Below are positions 48,529 through 57,334 of a DNA stretch of 64,000 nt, piece by piece (position 1 is the first letter of the stretch; every line of letters starts with the position of its first letter). The position numbers were made by a program, and so were the translations under genes. The stretch is from Paracoccaceae bacterium. Its GTDB lineage: Bacteria; Pseudomonadota; Alphaproteobacteria; Rhodobacterales; Rhodobacteraceae. The notes under the pieces were generated by a model. That model saw nothing but the letters and a program-made list of their open reading frames with translations, was not told where the DNA came from and made no database searches. The stretch lies in the NCBI GenBank assembly GCA_024742695.1, contig JANSXY010000004.1, positions 1 to 64,000 of the forward strand, in the 5' to 3' direction.

Positions 48529-48544
48529 TCAACCGCGCGGTTGA
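48529..48544. promoter_or_regulatory. Probable ArsR operator
   Basis: TCAACCGCGCGGTTGA is a perfect 16-bp palindrome centred about 40 bases before the ArsR gene start. Autoregulation by ArsR is inferred from position. Confidence 0.55.
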
Positions 48545-48667
48545 ATGAGCGCGGCGGGCGGAATCCGGGGCCGGCAGACGGCCCTGCCGCTGCGGCATGC
48601 AAGCCGCCTTCAAGAAGTTCCTTCAATATCAATGAATTGCCTTGCGGTGGGCGGCGCTTGTGCCCGC

Positions 48668-48696
48668 TTGACTCGCCCCGCCCCCCCGACTAGCAA
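48668..48696 (+). promoter_or_regulatory. Probable atp (F0) operon promoter
   Basis: TTGACT (48668-48673), 17-base spacer, TAGCAA (48691-48696), 30 bases before the atpI ATG. Confidence 0.6.
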
Positions 48697-48725
48697 GGCC
48701 GCGACCGATCGAGGGGGTCTTGCCG

Positions 48726-49064
48726 ATGGCCGACGAGCCCGATCCCGAGCGCCTTAAGGCGCTGGAGGACCGGATCGCAGAGGTCCGGCGGGCGCACGCG
48801 CCCAAGCCCCGTGCGGATGCGGATGTGAGCCAGGCCCAACACGCCTGGCGGATGGTGACAGAGCTGGTCGCGGGTCTCGGGATCGGCTTCGGCATCGGAC
48901 TTGGGCTTGACGCCGTGTTCGGCACCCGGCCCCTGTTCCTGGTGCTGTTCATATTGCTGGGTTTCGCGGCGGGGGTGCGGGTGATGCTGCGCACCGCCTC
49001 CGAGATCCAGGGCGGACGACAGCCGGCCCCGGACGAGGGCAGCCGGCGGAACGAAGGGGAATGA
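48726..49064 (+). CDS. atpI: F0 assembly-associated protein AtpI/AtpZ
   Basis: 112 residues with two membrane helices ([20 protein letters not shown] and [18 protein letters not shown]) after a charged N-terminus. It is the small non-structural gene that opens F0 operons and helps c-ring assembly or metal uptake. ATG at 48726 follows GAGGGGG; a TTG two codons up is less likely. Its stop overlaps atpB (ATGA). Confidence 0.88.
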   Translation: MADEPDPERLKALEDRIAEVRRAHAPKPRADADVSQAQHAWRMVTELVAGLGIGFGIGLGLDAVFGTRPLFLVLFILLGFAAGVRVMLRTASEIQGGRQPAPDEGSRRNEGE

Positions 49065-49837
49065 CCGTGGCGACCGAAGCCGGAAGCGAAGGCCTTGTGT
49101 TCCACCCGATGGATCAGTTCATCGTGAAGCCGCTGTTCGGCGGCGACACGGTGGGCATGTTCACCATCACCAACGCGACGCTGTGGATGGCGCTGACGGT
49201 GCTGGCGATCACGGCGATGTTCGTCTTGGGCACCCGCGGCCGGGCGATCATTCCCAGCCGCGCGCAGTCGGTCGCGGAACTGGGCTACGGCTTCATCCAC
49301 AAGATGGTCGAGGACGTGGCGGGCAAGGACGCGCTGAAGTTCTTCCCCTACATCATGACGCTGTTCCTGTTCATCGTCTTCTCGAATTTCCTCGGCCTCC
49401 TGCCGAAATCCTTCACCACGACAAGCCATATCGCCGTGACCGCGGTGCTGGCGATGCTGGTGTTCCTGACGGTGACGATCGTGGGCTTCGTCAAGCATGG
49501 GGCGGGCTTTCTCAGCCTGTTCTGGGTGTCCTCGGCGCCGCTGCCGCTGCGCCCGGTGCTGGCGGTGATCGAGGTGATTTCCTACTTCGTCCGGCCGGTC
49601 AGCCACTCGATCCGTCTTGCCGGCAACATGATGGCCGGCCACGCCGTCATCAAGGTGTTCGCGGCCTTCGCGCCGCTGGTGCTGATGTCGGGCATCGGGA
49701 TTCTCGTCACGCCGCTGTCGATCATCGCGATCGTGGCGATGTACGGGCTCGAGATCCTCGTGTCCTTCATCCAGGCCTATGTCTTCACGATCCTGACCTG
49801 CGTCTACCTGCGCGACGCGCTGCATCCGCATCACTGA
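49061..49837 (+). CDS. atpB: ATP synthase F0 subunit a
   Basis: 258 residues, five or six membrane helices. The proton half-channel helix [21 protein letters not shown] has the essential Arg. N-terminus [15 protein letters not shown] is typical of alphaproteobacteria. It works with the c ring in the inner membrane. It overlaps atpI and is followed by atpE after 49 bases. Confidence 0.96.
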   Translation: MTVATEAGSEGLVFHPMDQFIVKPLFGGDTVGMFTITNATLWMALTVLAITAMFVLGTRGRAIIPSRAQSVAELGYGFIHKMVEDVAGKDALKFFPYIMTLFLFIVFSNFLGLLPKSFTTTSHIAVTAVLAMLVFLTVTIVGFVKHGAGFLSLFWVSSAPLPLRPVLAVIEVISYFVRPVSHSIRLAGNMMAGHAVIKVFAAFAPLVLMSGIGILVTPLSIIAIVAMYGLEILVSFIQAYVFTILTCVYLRDALHPHH

Positions 49838-49886
49838 GGCGGGTCATCAACCGAGTTTTGCCAATTCCAGCCAAGGAGTGACCATC

Positions 49887-50123
49887 ATGGAAGGCGATAT
49901 CGTTCAAATGGGTGCGTACATCGGTGCCGGTCTTGCCTGCATGGGCATGGGCGGGGCCGCCATGGGGGTGGGCAACGTTGCCGGCAACTTCCTCGCCGGC
50001 GCGCTGCGCAACCCGTCGGCCGCGGCCGGCCAGACCGCGACGCTGTTCATCGGCATCGCGTTCGCGGAAGCGCTGGGGATCTTCTCGTTCCTCGTCGCGC
50101 TGCTGCTGATGTTCGCCGTCTGA
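49887..50123 (+). CDS. atpE: ATP synthase F0 subunit c
   Basis: 78 residues, two helices joined by the polar loop GALRNPSA. The proton-carrying acid is Glu61 in [12 protein letters not shown]. The start at ATG 49887 ([15 protein letters not shown]) is preceded by AAGGAG; a GTG three codons up would put the ribosome-binding site inside the coding region. A hairpin follows the gene, perhaps stabilising its mRNA. Confidence 0.97.
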   Translation: MEGDIVQMGAYIGAGLACMGMGGAAMGVGNVAGNFLAGALRNPSAAAGQTATLFIGIAFAEALGIFSFLVALLLMFAV

Positions 50124-50146
50124 TCCCACGCGAACCCATCCTGCGG

Positions 50147-50170
50147 GCGGGTGGGGGCAATGGCGCCCAC
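50147..50170 (+). promoter_or_regulatory. Hairpin after atpE
   Basis: Ten-base arms (50147-50156, 50161-50170) with one mismatch and a 4-base loop, between atpE and the b' gene. There is no T run, so RNA stabilisation of the c-subunit message is more likely than termination. Confidence 0.35.
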
Positions 50171-50199
50171 CCCGGTAAGACGGTTCCACGGGGGACGAC

Positions 50200-50736
50200 A
50201 TGGCGAACGCAACCGAAGGCGCTGCGGGCAAGGCCGCCGAAGGCTCGGGCGGCATGCCGCAGCTCGATTTCTCGACCTTCGACAACCAGATCTTCTGGTT
50301 GGCGGTCGCGCTTGTCGCGATCTACCTCATCCTGTCGCGCGTCGCGCTGCCGCGGATCGGCGGCGTGCTTGCCGAACGGGCGGGCACGATCACGGCCGAC
50401 ATCGCGGCGGCGGAAGACCTGAAGCTGAAGGCCGAGGAGGCCGAGAAGGCCTACAACCAGGCGATCATCGACGCACGCGCCGAAGCCGCGAAGATCATCG
50501 CCGAGGCGCGGGCCGAGATTCAGGCCGACCTCGACGAGGCGACGGCGCGGGCCGATGCCGAAATCTCCGGCAAGACGGCCGAATCCGAAAAGCGCATCGC
50601 CGAGATCCGGGCAAGCGCGCTGGATAGCGTCACCGTGGTGGCGCAGGATACCGCGGCGGCGCTGGTGGCGGCGCTGGGCGGCGCGGCCGACGACAAGACG
50701 GTGACCGCGGCGGTCTCCGAACGGATGAAGGGGTGA
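50200..50736 (+). CDS. atpX: ATP synthase F0 subunit b'
   Basis: 178 residues. One membrane helix ([20 protein letters not shown]) after a Gly/Ala-rich 25-residue start, then a long charged coiled coil. Alphaproteobacteria, like chloroplasts, have two different stator subunits; this one, first in order, corresponds to b' (also called AtpG/AtpX/AtpF2). It ends 4 bases before atpF. Confidence 0.92.
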   Translation: MANATEGAAGKAAEGSGGMPQLDFSTFDNQIFWLAVALVAIYLILSRVALPRIGGVLAERAGTITADIAAAEDLKLKAEEAEKAYNQAIIDARAEAAKIIAEARAEIQADLDEATARADAEISGKTAESEKRIAEIRASALDSVTVVAQDTAAALVAALGGAADDKTVTAAVSERMKG

Positions 50737-50740
50737 TCCG

Positions 50741-51298
50741 ATGCGCGGACTGACCATCGTGATCGCGTCGCTCGCCGCCAGCCCCGCGCTGGCCGCGTCC
50801 GGCCCGTTCTTCTCGCTGCGCAACACCGATTTCGTGGTGCTGATCGCGTTCCTCGTGTTCATCGGCGTGCTGGTCTACTTCAAGGTGCCGGGCCTTCTGG
50901 GCGGGCTGCTCGACAAGCGCGCGGCGACGATCAAGTCCGAGCTGGACGAGGCCCGCGCGCTGCGCGAGGAGGCGCAGGCGGTGCTGGCGTCCTACGAGCG
51001 CAAGCACAAGGAAGTCGAGGAACAGGCCGAACGGATCGTCGCCACCGCGAAGCGCGAGGCCGAGGCCGCGGCCGAGGAGGCCAAGGCGAAGCTGGCGATG
51101 TCGATCGACCGCCGGCTCAAGGCCGCGCAGGACCAGATCGCCTCGGCCGAGGCGGCGGCGGTGCGCGAGGTGCGCGACCGCGCGGTTTCCGTCGCCGTGG
51201 CGGCGGCGGGGGATGTCCTGTCCAAGCAGATGAAGGCGGCCGACCGCAACAAGCTCATCGACAGCGCGATCGGCGAAGTCGAGACCAAGCTGCACTGA
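50741..51298 (+). CDS. atpF: ATP synthase F0 subunit b
   Basis: 185 residues. A short hydrophobic leader ([20 protein letters not shown]) that looks like a signal peptide precedes the membrane helix [18 protein letters not shown], then a coiled coil rich in Ala, Glu and Lys. It forms the peripheral stalk with b'. The F1 genes are not adjacent, the usual split arrangement in this order. Confidence 0.94.
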   Translation: MRGLTIVIASLAASPALAASGPFFSLRNTDFVVLIAFLVFIGVLVYFKVPGLLGGLLDKRAATIKSELDEARALREEAQAVLASYERKHKEVEEQAERIVATAKREAEAAAEEAKAKLAMSIDRRLKAAQDQIASAEAAAVREVRDRAVSVAVAAAGDVLSKQMKAADRNKLIDSAIGEVETKLH

Positions 51299-51320
51299 TC
51301 CCTCCGGTCCCGCGGAGATC

Positions 51321-51348
51321 CGAACGCCCGGCCTCGGCCGGGCGTTCG
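51321..51348. terminator. Bidirectional terminator between atpF and the GntR gene
   Basis: Perfect 13-bp arms (51321-51333 and 51336-51348) around TC, between two convergent genes. There is no clear T run on either strand. Confidence 0.6.
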
Positions 51349-51353
51349 CGCGT

Positions 51354-52121
51354 TCAGCGGTCGCGTTCCTGTTCGATCCGAAGCCGGGCGATCTCCTCGT
51401 GCCGTTCGGCGCGGCGCAACTCTTCCAGTTCGATCTGGATGTAGCCCAGATGGGCCTCGATCGCGGCGCGCGCGGCTTCGGGGTTGCGGCGCTGGAGCGC
51501 GGCGTTGATCGCGCGATGCTGGTCGAGAAGCGTGGCGCGGGTGGTGCGGCGCTTGAACATCATCTGGCGATTGTAGAACACGCCGGCGCGCAACAGGTCG
51601 AACATCGCCCGCATCATGTGCAGCATGATCACGTTGTGGCTGGCCTCGATGATCGCCATGTGGAACTCGGCGTCCAGCCGGGCCTCGTCGCTGGGATCGC
51701 GTTTCTGGTGCGCCGCCTCCATCCGGTGAAAGATCGTGTCGATCACCTGAAGGTCGGTGTCGGACCCCAGCCGCGCGGCGCGTTCGGCGGCCAGCCCCTC
51801 CATGTCGCGGCGAAAGTCGAGGTAGTCGGAGACCGCCTCGTCATGGCTGGCGAAAAGCCGGATCAGCGCCGGCGAGAAGGCCGCGCCCAATACCTCGGCC
51901 ACGTAGATGCCGGCCCCGGCGCGGGTCACCAGCAGGCCCGCCTCCTGCAACTCGGCGATCGCCTCGCGCAGTGACGGGCGCGAGACGCCGAGCTTCTCCG
52001 ACAGGTCGCGTTCCGAGGGTAGCCGTTCGCCGGGCCTCAGGATGCCCTGCAGGATCAACCGCTCGATCTGGCGGACGACGCTTTGCGACAGTTTTTCCGG
52101 CGTGACTTTCTGGAACGGCAT
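51354..52121 (-). CDS. GntR family regulator, FadR subfamily (FCD domain)
   Basis: 255 residues. The N-terminal wHTH is QGILRPGERLPSERDLSEKLGVSRPSLREAIAELQEAGLL; the C-terminal FCD domain has the metal or ligand His/Asp pattern in DAEFHMAIIEASHN. Such proteins sense carboxylates such as pyruvate, lactate or acyl-CoA. The start MPFQKVTPEKL follows GAGGGTGCC. An inverted repeat just upstream suggests autoregulation. No target operon is adjacent. Confidence 0.88.
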   Translation of the reverse strand: MPFQKVTPEKLSQSVVRQIERLILQGILRPGERLPSERDLSEKLGVSRPSLREAIAELQEAGLLVTRAGAGIYVAEVLGAAFSPALIRLFASHDEAVSDYLDFRRDMEGLAAERAARLGSDTDLQVIDTIFHRMEAAHQKRDPSDEARLDAEFHMAIIEASHNVIMLHMMRAMFDLLRAGVFYNRQMMFKRRTTRATLLDQHRAINAALQRRNPEAARAAIEAHLGYIQIELEELRRAERHEEIARLRIEQERDR

Positions 52122-52131
52122 GGCACCCTCG

Positions 52132-52154
52132 GCTGGTCGGGAAGTATGACCAGC
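52132..52154. promoter_or_regulatory. Probable GntR/FadR operator
   Basis: GCTGGTC, nine bases, GACCAGC: perfect 7-base arms at 52132-52138 and 52148-52154, starting 11 bases before the regulator's ATG. TGGTC/GACCA half-sites are typical for FadR-type proteins, though the spacing is wider than usual. Confidence 0.55.
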
Positions 52155-52224
52155 GGCGCGGGCAAGGCAATGCCCAAGCACGCGGCGCCGTCCCCGCCGG
52201 GCGGCGGGAACGGCGAAGGCGGGA

Positions 52225-52884
52225 TCAGCCCGTCGGGCGAATGATGATCTCGACCCGGCGGTTCTGCGCGCGGCCCGCCTCGTTCAGGTTCGAGGCGACA
52301 GGCTGCGCCTCGCCGCGGCCGATCGCGTCGATCCGGCCGGGCGCGACGCCGGATTGCATCAGCACCGCGGCCACGGCATTGGCGCGGCGGGTGGACAGGC
52401 CGAGGTTGTAGCTGCTCGACCCGGTGGAATCGGTATGCCCGATCACCTCGATCCGGCTGTTCGGATAGGCGTTGAGGTTGCGCGCCACGGCGTAGAGATC
52501 GGCCTGCAGGTCCGGCCGCAGCACCGCGCTGTCGGTGGCGAACAGGATATCCTGCGGCATCGTCACCACCAGCGCCGAGCCGGTGTTGACGATCTGGACG
52601 TTGCTGCCGAGTTGCTGGCGCAACTCCGCCTCCTGGCGGTCGAGCACCGATCCGATGCCGCCACCCAGCGCGCCGCCGATCAGCGCGCCGGCCGCGGTTC
52701 TTGCCAGCCGGTCGTCATCGTCTTCCGCGGTCGCGCCAAGGAAGCCGCCGATCATCGCGCCGGCAATCGCGCCGGTCTGGGCATTGGTGGGGGCGCCGGG
52801 CGGGCGCGGCGCATAGGGATCGGTGCACCCGGCCAGCGCGACGGCGCCGGCAAGGAGCACGAGGGCGGGAAACTTTCGGGTCAT
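52225..52884 (-). CDS. OmpA-family lipoprotein
   Basis: 219 residues. Signal peptide with lipobox (LLAGAVALAGC), so an outer membrane lipoprotein. Two glycine-rich zipper segments (GAIAGAMIGGFLGA and GALIGGALGGGIG) precede the OmpA peptidoglycan-binding domain, seen in NSRIEVIGHTDSTGSSSYNLGLSTRRANAV and GRGEAQPVASN. It is similar to YiaD/Pal-like proteins and likely tethers the envelope. It starts at 52884; an ATG 11 codons up is unlikely. Confidence 0.88.
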   Translation of the reverse strand: MTRKFPALVLLAGAVALAGCTDPYAPRPPGAPTNAQTGAIAGAMIGGFLGATAEDDDDRLARTAAGALIGGALGGGIGSVLDRQEAELRQQLGSNVQIVNTGSALVVTMPQDILFATDSAVLRPDLQADLYAVARNLNAYPNSRIEVIGHTDSTGSSSYNLGLSTRRANAVAAVLMQSGVAPGRIDAIGRGEAQPVASNLNEAGRAQNRRVEIIIRPTG

Positions 52885-52974
52885 GAGCTGCCTCTTGGCG
52901 TTGTTTCGCCCGACCATAGCAGGGCCGCCATGTTCAGAACCAGCCCTGCCGAAAGGATGGCAAGGAATCGCCTA

Positions 52975-53829
52975 TCACGTTCCGGTGCGGTGTGCCGGGT
53001 CTTCGCCGGCTTCGGCCCGGGCCGCTTCCCACGCCAGCATCGCGCGCTTGACGGGCAGGCCCCAGTGATAGCCCCCAAGCGCGCCGGATTTCCGCAAGGC
53101 CCGGTGGCAGGGAATGAGCCAGCTGACCGGGTTGCGCCCCACCGCGGTGCCCACCGCCCGCACCGCCGCCGGGTGGCCAACCGCGCGGGCGAGGTCGGAA
53201 TAGGTCGTGACATGGCCCGAGGGGATCGACAACAGCGCCTCCCAGACCTTGATCTGGAAAGGCGCGCCGATCAGGTGCAGCCGCGTCTCGCCGCCTGCTC
53301 CGAAGGCGGCGGCGACCCACGGGGCGATCGCGTCGCCGTCCTCGACATACGCGGCCAGCGGCCAGCGCCTTCGCAGGTCGGCCATCGCCGCCTCCGCGCC
53401 GGTCTCGGCGGTGAAGGCCAACCCGCACAGCCCGCGCTCGGTTCCCATCGCCAGGGCCGGGCCGAACGGCGTGTCGAACCCGCCCCAGCGGATCGTCAGC
53501 CCCGCGCCGCCCTTCGCGTAGTCGCCGGGGCTCATCGCCTCCCAGCGCAGGAACAGGTCGTGCAGCCGGCCGGCGCCGGACAGCCCGGCCGCGTGCGCGG
53601 CATCGAGAACCGTGTGACGTTCGGCCAGCGACCGGCGGGCCTGATCGAGGGCCAGGTACTGCTGGTAGCGCTTCGGCGACACGCCGACCCAGCGCGAGAA
53701 GACCCGTTGGAAATGCGCCGGGCTCATCCCCATCCGGGCGGCGAGATCATCCAGCGAGATCTGCGGCCCGCCCGCGTCGATCAGGTCCAGCGCGCGGCGA
53801 ATCACGTTGTAGTGGTAGCGGTCTTCCAT
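52975..53829 (-). CDS. AraC-type domain fused to methylated-DNA-cysteine methyltransferase (Ada-like)
   Basis: 284 residues. The N-terminal AraC-type HTH (about residues 1-115: SLDDLAARMGMSPAHFQRVFSRWVGVSPKRYQQY) precedes the MGMT domain, with the acceptor Cys in PVSWLIPCHRALRKSG. It removes alkyl groups from O6-guanine. It lacks the N-terminal zinc/phosphotriester domain of full Ada. The gene diverges from nth with about 120 bases between starts, a pairing of two repair genes. Confidence 0.92.
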   Translation of the reverse strand: MEDRYHYNVIRRALDLIDAGGPQISLDDLAARMGMSPAHFQRVFSRWVGVSPKRYQQYLALDQARRSLAERHTVLDAAHAAGLSGAGRLHDLFLRWEAMSPGDYAKGGAGLTIRWGGFDTPFGPALAMGTERGLCGLAFTAETGAEAAMADLRRRWPLAAYVEDGDAIAPWVAAAFGAGGETRLHLIGAPFQIKVWEALLSIPSGHVTTYSDLARAVGHPAAVRAVGTAVGRNPVSWLIPCHRALRKSGALGGYHWGLPVKRAMLAWEAARAEAGEDPAHRTGT

Positions 53830-53950
53830 GCGCCTGCCTCCGTTGTCCCGCCGGACCAGACTAGCGACGCGGTCGCGACGGGCCACCCGATTGTTGCGCC
53901 TTCTAAGCGCCGGCTTGCCCCGGCGCGCCCGACGCGGCATTAGGGACGCC

Positions 53951-54595
53951 ATGGCACGGCAACTCGACTATCCCACGATGACCGAGATCTTTCGCCGCTT
54001 CCGGGCGGCGGAGCCGGAACCGAAGGGCGAGTTGGAGCATCTGAACGCCTTCACCCTGCTGGTGGCCGTGGCCCTGTCGGCGCAGGCGACGGACGCCGGC
54101 GTCAACCGGGCCACCCGCGCGCTGTTCAAGATCGCCGACACGCCCGAGAAGATGCTGGCGCTGGGCGAGGCCGGGCTGATCGAGCATATCAAGACGATCG
54201 GATTGTTCCGCAACAAGGCGAAGAACGTCATCGCCCTGTCGCGACAGCTGATCGAACGGTTCGGCGGGCAGGTGCCCTCGTCCCGCGCGGCGCTGCAATC
54301 GCTGCCCGGTGTCGGGCGCAAGACCGCGAACGTGGTCCTGAACATGTGGTTCCGCCATCCCGCGCAGGCGGTCGACACCCATATCTTCCGGCTTGGCAAC
54401 CGGTCGGGCCTCGCGCCCGGCAAGGATGTCGACGCCGTGGAGCGCGCGATCGAGGACAACGTGCCGGTGGAATACCAGCTGCATGCCCACCACTGGATGA
54501 TCCTGCACGGCCGCTACATCTGCACCGCGCGCAAGCCGCGCTGCCCGGATTGCCTGATCCGGGATCTGTGCCAGTACGAGGAGAAGACGCAGTGA
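53951..54595 (+). CDS. nth: Endonuclease III
   Basis: 214 residues. HhH motif LPGVGRKTANVVL with the catalytic Lys, Asp in AVDTHIFRLGNR, and the cluster-binding C-x6-C-x2-C-x5-C in CTARKPRCPDCLIRDLC. It removes oxidised pyrimidines from DNA and cuts at AP sites. The ATG at 53951 gives the family N-terminus; upstream codons overlap the Ada-like gene region. The stop overlaps the PfkB gene (GTGA). Confidence 0.96.
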   Translation: MARQLDYPTMTEIFRRFRAAEPEPKGELEHLNAFTLLVAVALSAQATDAGVNRATRALFKIADTPEKMLALGEAGLIEHIKTIGLFRNKAKNVIALSRQLIERFGGQVPSSRAALQSLPGVGRKTANVVLNMWFRHPAQAVDTHIFRLGNRSGLAPGKDVDAVERAIEDNVPVEYQLHAHHWMILHGRYICTARKPRCPDCLIRDLCQYEEKTQ

Positions 54596-55581
54596 CCCAG
54601 CGCTACCAGGTCGTCGGCATCGGCAATGCCATCGTCGATGTCTTGACCCAGACCAGCGAGGATTTCCTCGATCACATGGGGATCACCAAGGGCATCATGC
54701 AACTGGTCGAGCGCGACCGGGCCGAGACGCTCTATGCCGCGATGGAAGAGCGTACGCAGGCGCCGGGCGGTTCGGTGGCGAACACGCTGGCCGGGCTGGG
54801 CAACCTCGGCCTGGCCACGGCGTTCATCGGCCGGGTGCGCGACGACGCGCTGGGCCGGTTCTACGCCAAGTCGCTGGCGCTGGAGGGCACGGATTTCCCG
54901 AACGGGCCGGTCGCGGGGGCCGACCTGCCGACCTCGCGTTCGATGATCTTCGTCACGCCGGACGGCGAACGCTCGATGAACACCTATCTCGGCATTTCCG
55001 CCGATCTCGGCCCCGGCGATGTCGACGAGGCGGTGGCCGGGGCGGCCGATTTCCTGTTCCTCGAGGGCTATCTCTTCGACAAGGACAAGGGCAAGGAGGC
55101 CTTCCTGAAGGCTGCCCGCGCCTGCCGGTCCGGCGGCGGCCGCGCCGGCATCGCGCTGTCGGACCCGTTCTGCGTGGATCGCCATCGCGCCGATTTCCGC
55201 CGGCTCGTCGCCGATGACATGGACTACGTCATCGGCAACGAACACGAGTGGGAGGCCCTGTATCAATGCGGTCTGGACGACGCGCTGGCGCAGGCGGTGG
55301 AAGACTGCGACCTGGTGGTCTGCACCCGGTCGGGGGCCGACGTGATCGTGATCGGCGGCGGCGTGCGGGCCGACGTGCCGGTGCACCGGATCGTGCCGGT
55401 CGACGCGACCGGCGCGGGCGACCAGTTCGCCGCCGGGTTCCTCTACGGCCTGGCCACCGGCCAGGATCTTGCCCGCGCCGGCCGCATGGGCGTGATCGCG
55501 GCGACCGAGGTGATCGGCCATTTCGGCGCGCGGCCGGAGGCCGATGTCAAGGCGATGTTCCGCGGCCACGGCCTGATCTGA
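54592..55581 (+). CDS. PfkB family carbohydrate/adenosine kinase
   Basis: 329 residues; GTG start overlapping nth. The first PfkB signature is GGSVANTLAGLGNLG, and the second, with the anion hole, is PVDATGAGDQFAAGFLYGLA. The long-form pattern with SMNTYLGISADLGPGDVDE resembles the adenosine kinase-like group (ribokinase family) common in this order. The true sugar or nucleoside substrate is unknown. It converges on pstB with 7 bases between. Confidence 0.88.
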   Translation: MTQRYQVVGIGNAIVDVLTQTSEDFLDHMGITKGIMQLVERDRAETLYAAMEERTQAPGGSVANTLAGLGNLGLATAFIGRVRDDALGRFYAKSLALEGTDFPNGPVAGADLPTSRSMIFVTPDGERSMNTYLGISADLGPGDVDEAVAGAADFLFLEGYLFDKDKGKEAFLKAARACRSGGGRAGIALSDPFCVDRHRADFRRLVADDMDYVIGNEHEWEALYQCGLDDALAQAVEDCDLVVCTRSGADVIVIGGGVRADVPVHRIVPVDATGAGDQFAAGFLYGLATGQDLARAGRMGVIAATEVIGHFGARPEADVKAMFRGHGLI

Positions 55582-55588
55582 CGGGCCC

Positions 55589-56407
55589 TCAGCCGATCTT
55601 GCCCTCGACGAAGCGGCGGCAAAGTTCGGTCCTGGGGTGCAGGAACACCTGGTCCGTCGGCCCGATCTCGACCAGCTTGCCAAGGTGGAAGAACGCCACC
55701 CGGTCGGCCACGCGCCGCGCCTCCATCATCGAATGGGTGACGACGACGATCGCGTGATCGCGGCGCAACTGGTCCATCAGCTCTTCCACCCGCGCGGTGG
55801 CGATCGGGTCGATGGAGCCGGTGGGTTCGTCCATCAGCAGCACCTCGGGGTCGGTCGACAGCGCGCGGGCGATGCACAGACGCTGTTGCTGGCCGCCGGA
55901 CAGGTCGAGCCCGCCGATCCGGTGCAACCCGTCGCGGACCTCGTCCCACAGGTTGGCGCGGCGCAGGCAGGTTTCGACGATCCGGTCCAGATCGGCCCGG
56001 TCCCGCGCCAGCCCGTGGATGCGCGCGCCGTAGGCGACGTTGTCGTAGACCGACAGCGGAAAGGGATTGGGCTTCTGCGCCACCCAGCCGAAGCGGCGGC
56101 GATGCATCGGCGGGTCGATCTCGGGCGCGTTGATGTCCTGCCCGTCCATCACGATCCGGCCCTCCATCCGGGCGCCGCGGATCTCGTCATGCATCCGGTT
56201 GAGGCATTTCAGCATCGTCGACTTGCCGCAGCCCGACGGCCCGATGAAGGCGAGGATCTCGCCGGGGAAGATATCGAAGCTCACCCGGTCGAGCGCCTGC
56301 TTGTCGTCATACCAGAAGCTGACGTCGGCAACCTCGATCAGCGGCGGGGCGTTGCGCAGATGCGGGGCGATCCGGCGGGTTTCGGTGGCGGTATCGTGGT
56401 CCAGCAT
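55589..56407 (-). CDS. pstB: PstB-like phosphate ABC transporter ATPase, orphan
   Basis: 272 residues. Walker A GPSGCGKST, Q-loop VAQKPNPFPLSVYDNVAYGARIHGL, signature [15 protein letters not shown], Walker B LLMDEPTGSIDP. The PNPFP segment is the PstB hallmark. No pstS, pstC, pstA, phoU or phoB is nearby, so it must serve proteins encoded elsewhere or have a different role. The D-loop reads TGSIDP rather than the usual TSALDP. Confidence 0.85.
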   Translation of the reverse strand: MLDHDTATETRRIAPHLRNAPPLIEVADVSFWYDDKQALDRVSFDIFPGEILAFIGPSGCGKSTMLKCLNRMHDEIRGARMEGRIVMDGQDINAPEIDPPMHRRRFGWVAQKPNPFPLSVYDNVAYGARIHGLARDRADLDRIVETCLRRANLWDEVRDGLHRIGGLDLSGGQQQRLCIARALSTDPEVLLMDEPTGSIDPIATARVEELMDQLRRDHAIVVVTHSMMEARRVADRVAFFHLGKLVEIGPTDQVFLHPRTELCRRFVEGKIG

Positions 56408-56530
56408 GGTCCCGTCTCCTCCTCGGAATTCGCCGGTGAGGCTGCGCCCGAATCGGGAGGTGCCATTCGATCTGGATCAATCGGAAGGCGAAATTCATGA
56501 AAAGTTCACCCTGCCGTTACAAACGCCCGG

Positions 56531-57334
56531 CTACCGCCCCAGCCGCGCGTGGACCTCGTCAAGGTCGATCTCGCCCAGCGGTGCGCTGCGCGCGGGGTCG
56601 GCGGGGTCGTAGCGGAACAGGTCGAAATCGTCGCGGTAGATCTCGTAGACCAGGTGCATCGCGAGATCGTCGAAGAACGCGGCGACGGGATGGGCGCGTT
56701 TCGGGCCGTGGCCGGTGCTTTCGTTGAACCGCGGCACCCGCCCGAGATCGACCGCGACGGGCGTGTCGATCGCGTCCAGCACCCCCTGCATGCCGCCCGC
56801 GAAATCCTCGGTGTGAAAGATCCGGTCGAAGCGGCCGCCGTTGACGACGAAGGTCGCCAGGTGGCCGCGCATCGCCGACCAGTGGATGTCGGGCTCCATC
56901 GGGCGGCGCCAGCGGATCGTGTCGCGCGCGAACAGCAGGAACCGGCGGAACGCCGCGATCTGGTCGAACTCGCCCTCCACCGCGACGCCGTATTGCGCGG
57001 CGAGTTGCGGCACCAGCTTGCCGCGATAGCGTTTGCCGTTGCGCTGGATGCCGGCGATCTTGTCGAAGAACGACGACAGGATCCGGCTGTAGGGGTTGCG
57101 TACGCAACTGAAGGCGTAGGTCTCACGCGTCCGCACCGCGGCGGTGATCGGGCCCCGGCTGTCTTCCCGCGCCCATTTGTGCAACCCGTCCGTCGCGTCG
57201 TGGATATCGCCGTCGAAGAACCGCCCGTGATCGGAAAAATACAGGATCTGCCCGATGGTCGAGCAGGCGCATTTCGGCACGACGCGATAGATCACGCTGC
57301 CGCTTTCCGTCATCCATGTTCCGGGAAAGCCCAT
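56531..57334 (-). CDS. Sulfotransferase family protein
   Basis: 267 residues. The 5'-phosphosulfate loop is VPKCACSTIGQIL and the 3'-phosphate element CVRNPYSRILSSFFDKI, the sulfotransferase-2 pattern of carbohydrate enzymes using PAPS. No signal peptide or membrane helix, so cytoplasmic. It diverges from the glycosyltransferase gene at 57469 with 134 bases between starts; a joint role in making a sulfated glycan is inferred. Confidence 0.82.
   Translation of the reverse strand: MGFPGTWMTESGSVIYRVVPKCACSTIGQILYFSDHGRFFDGDIHDATDGLHKWAREDSRGPITAAVRTRETYAFSCVRNPYSRILSSFFDKIAGIQRNGKRYRGKLVPQLAAQYGVAVEGEFDQIAAFRRFLLFARDTIRWRRPMEPDIHWSAMRGHLATFVVNGGRFDRIFHTEDFAGGMQGVLDAIDTPVAVDLGRVPRFNESTGHGPKRAHPVAAFFDDLAMHLVYEIYRDDFDLFRYDPADPARSAPLGEIDLDEVHARLGR

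Noticed and set aside
48621-48639. AT-rich inverted repeat TTCAATATCAATGAA as ArsR operator
   Set aside because: Only 4-base arms and a position far from the ArsR start; the perfect palindrome at 48529-48544 is a better candidate.
56408-56530. Pho box upstream of the PstB-like gene
   Set aside because: An AT-richer stretch with TTCATGAAAAGTTCACC is present, but no two direct CTGTCAT-like repeats with the right spacing could be found.
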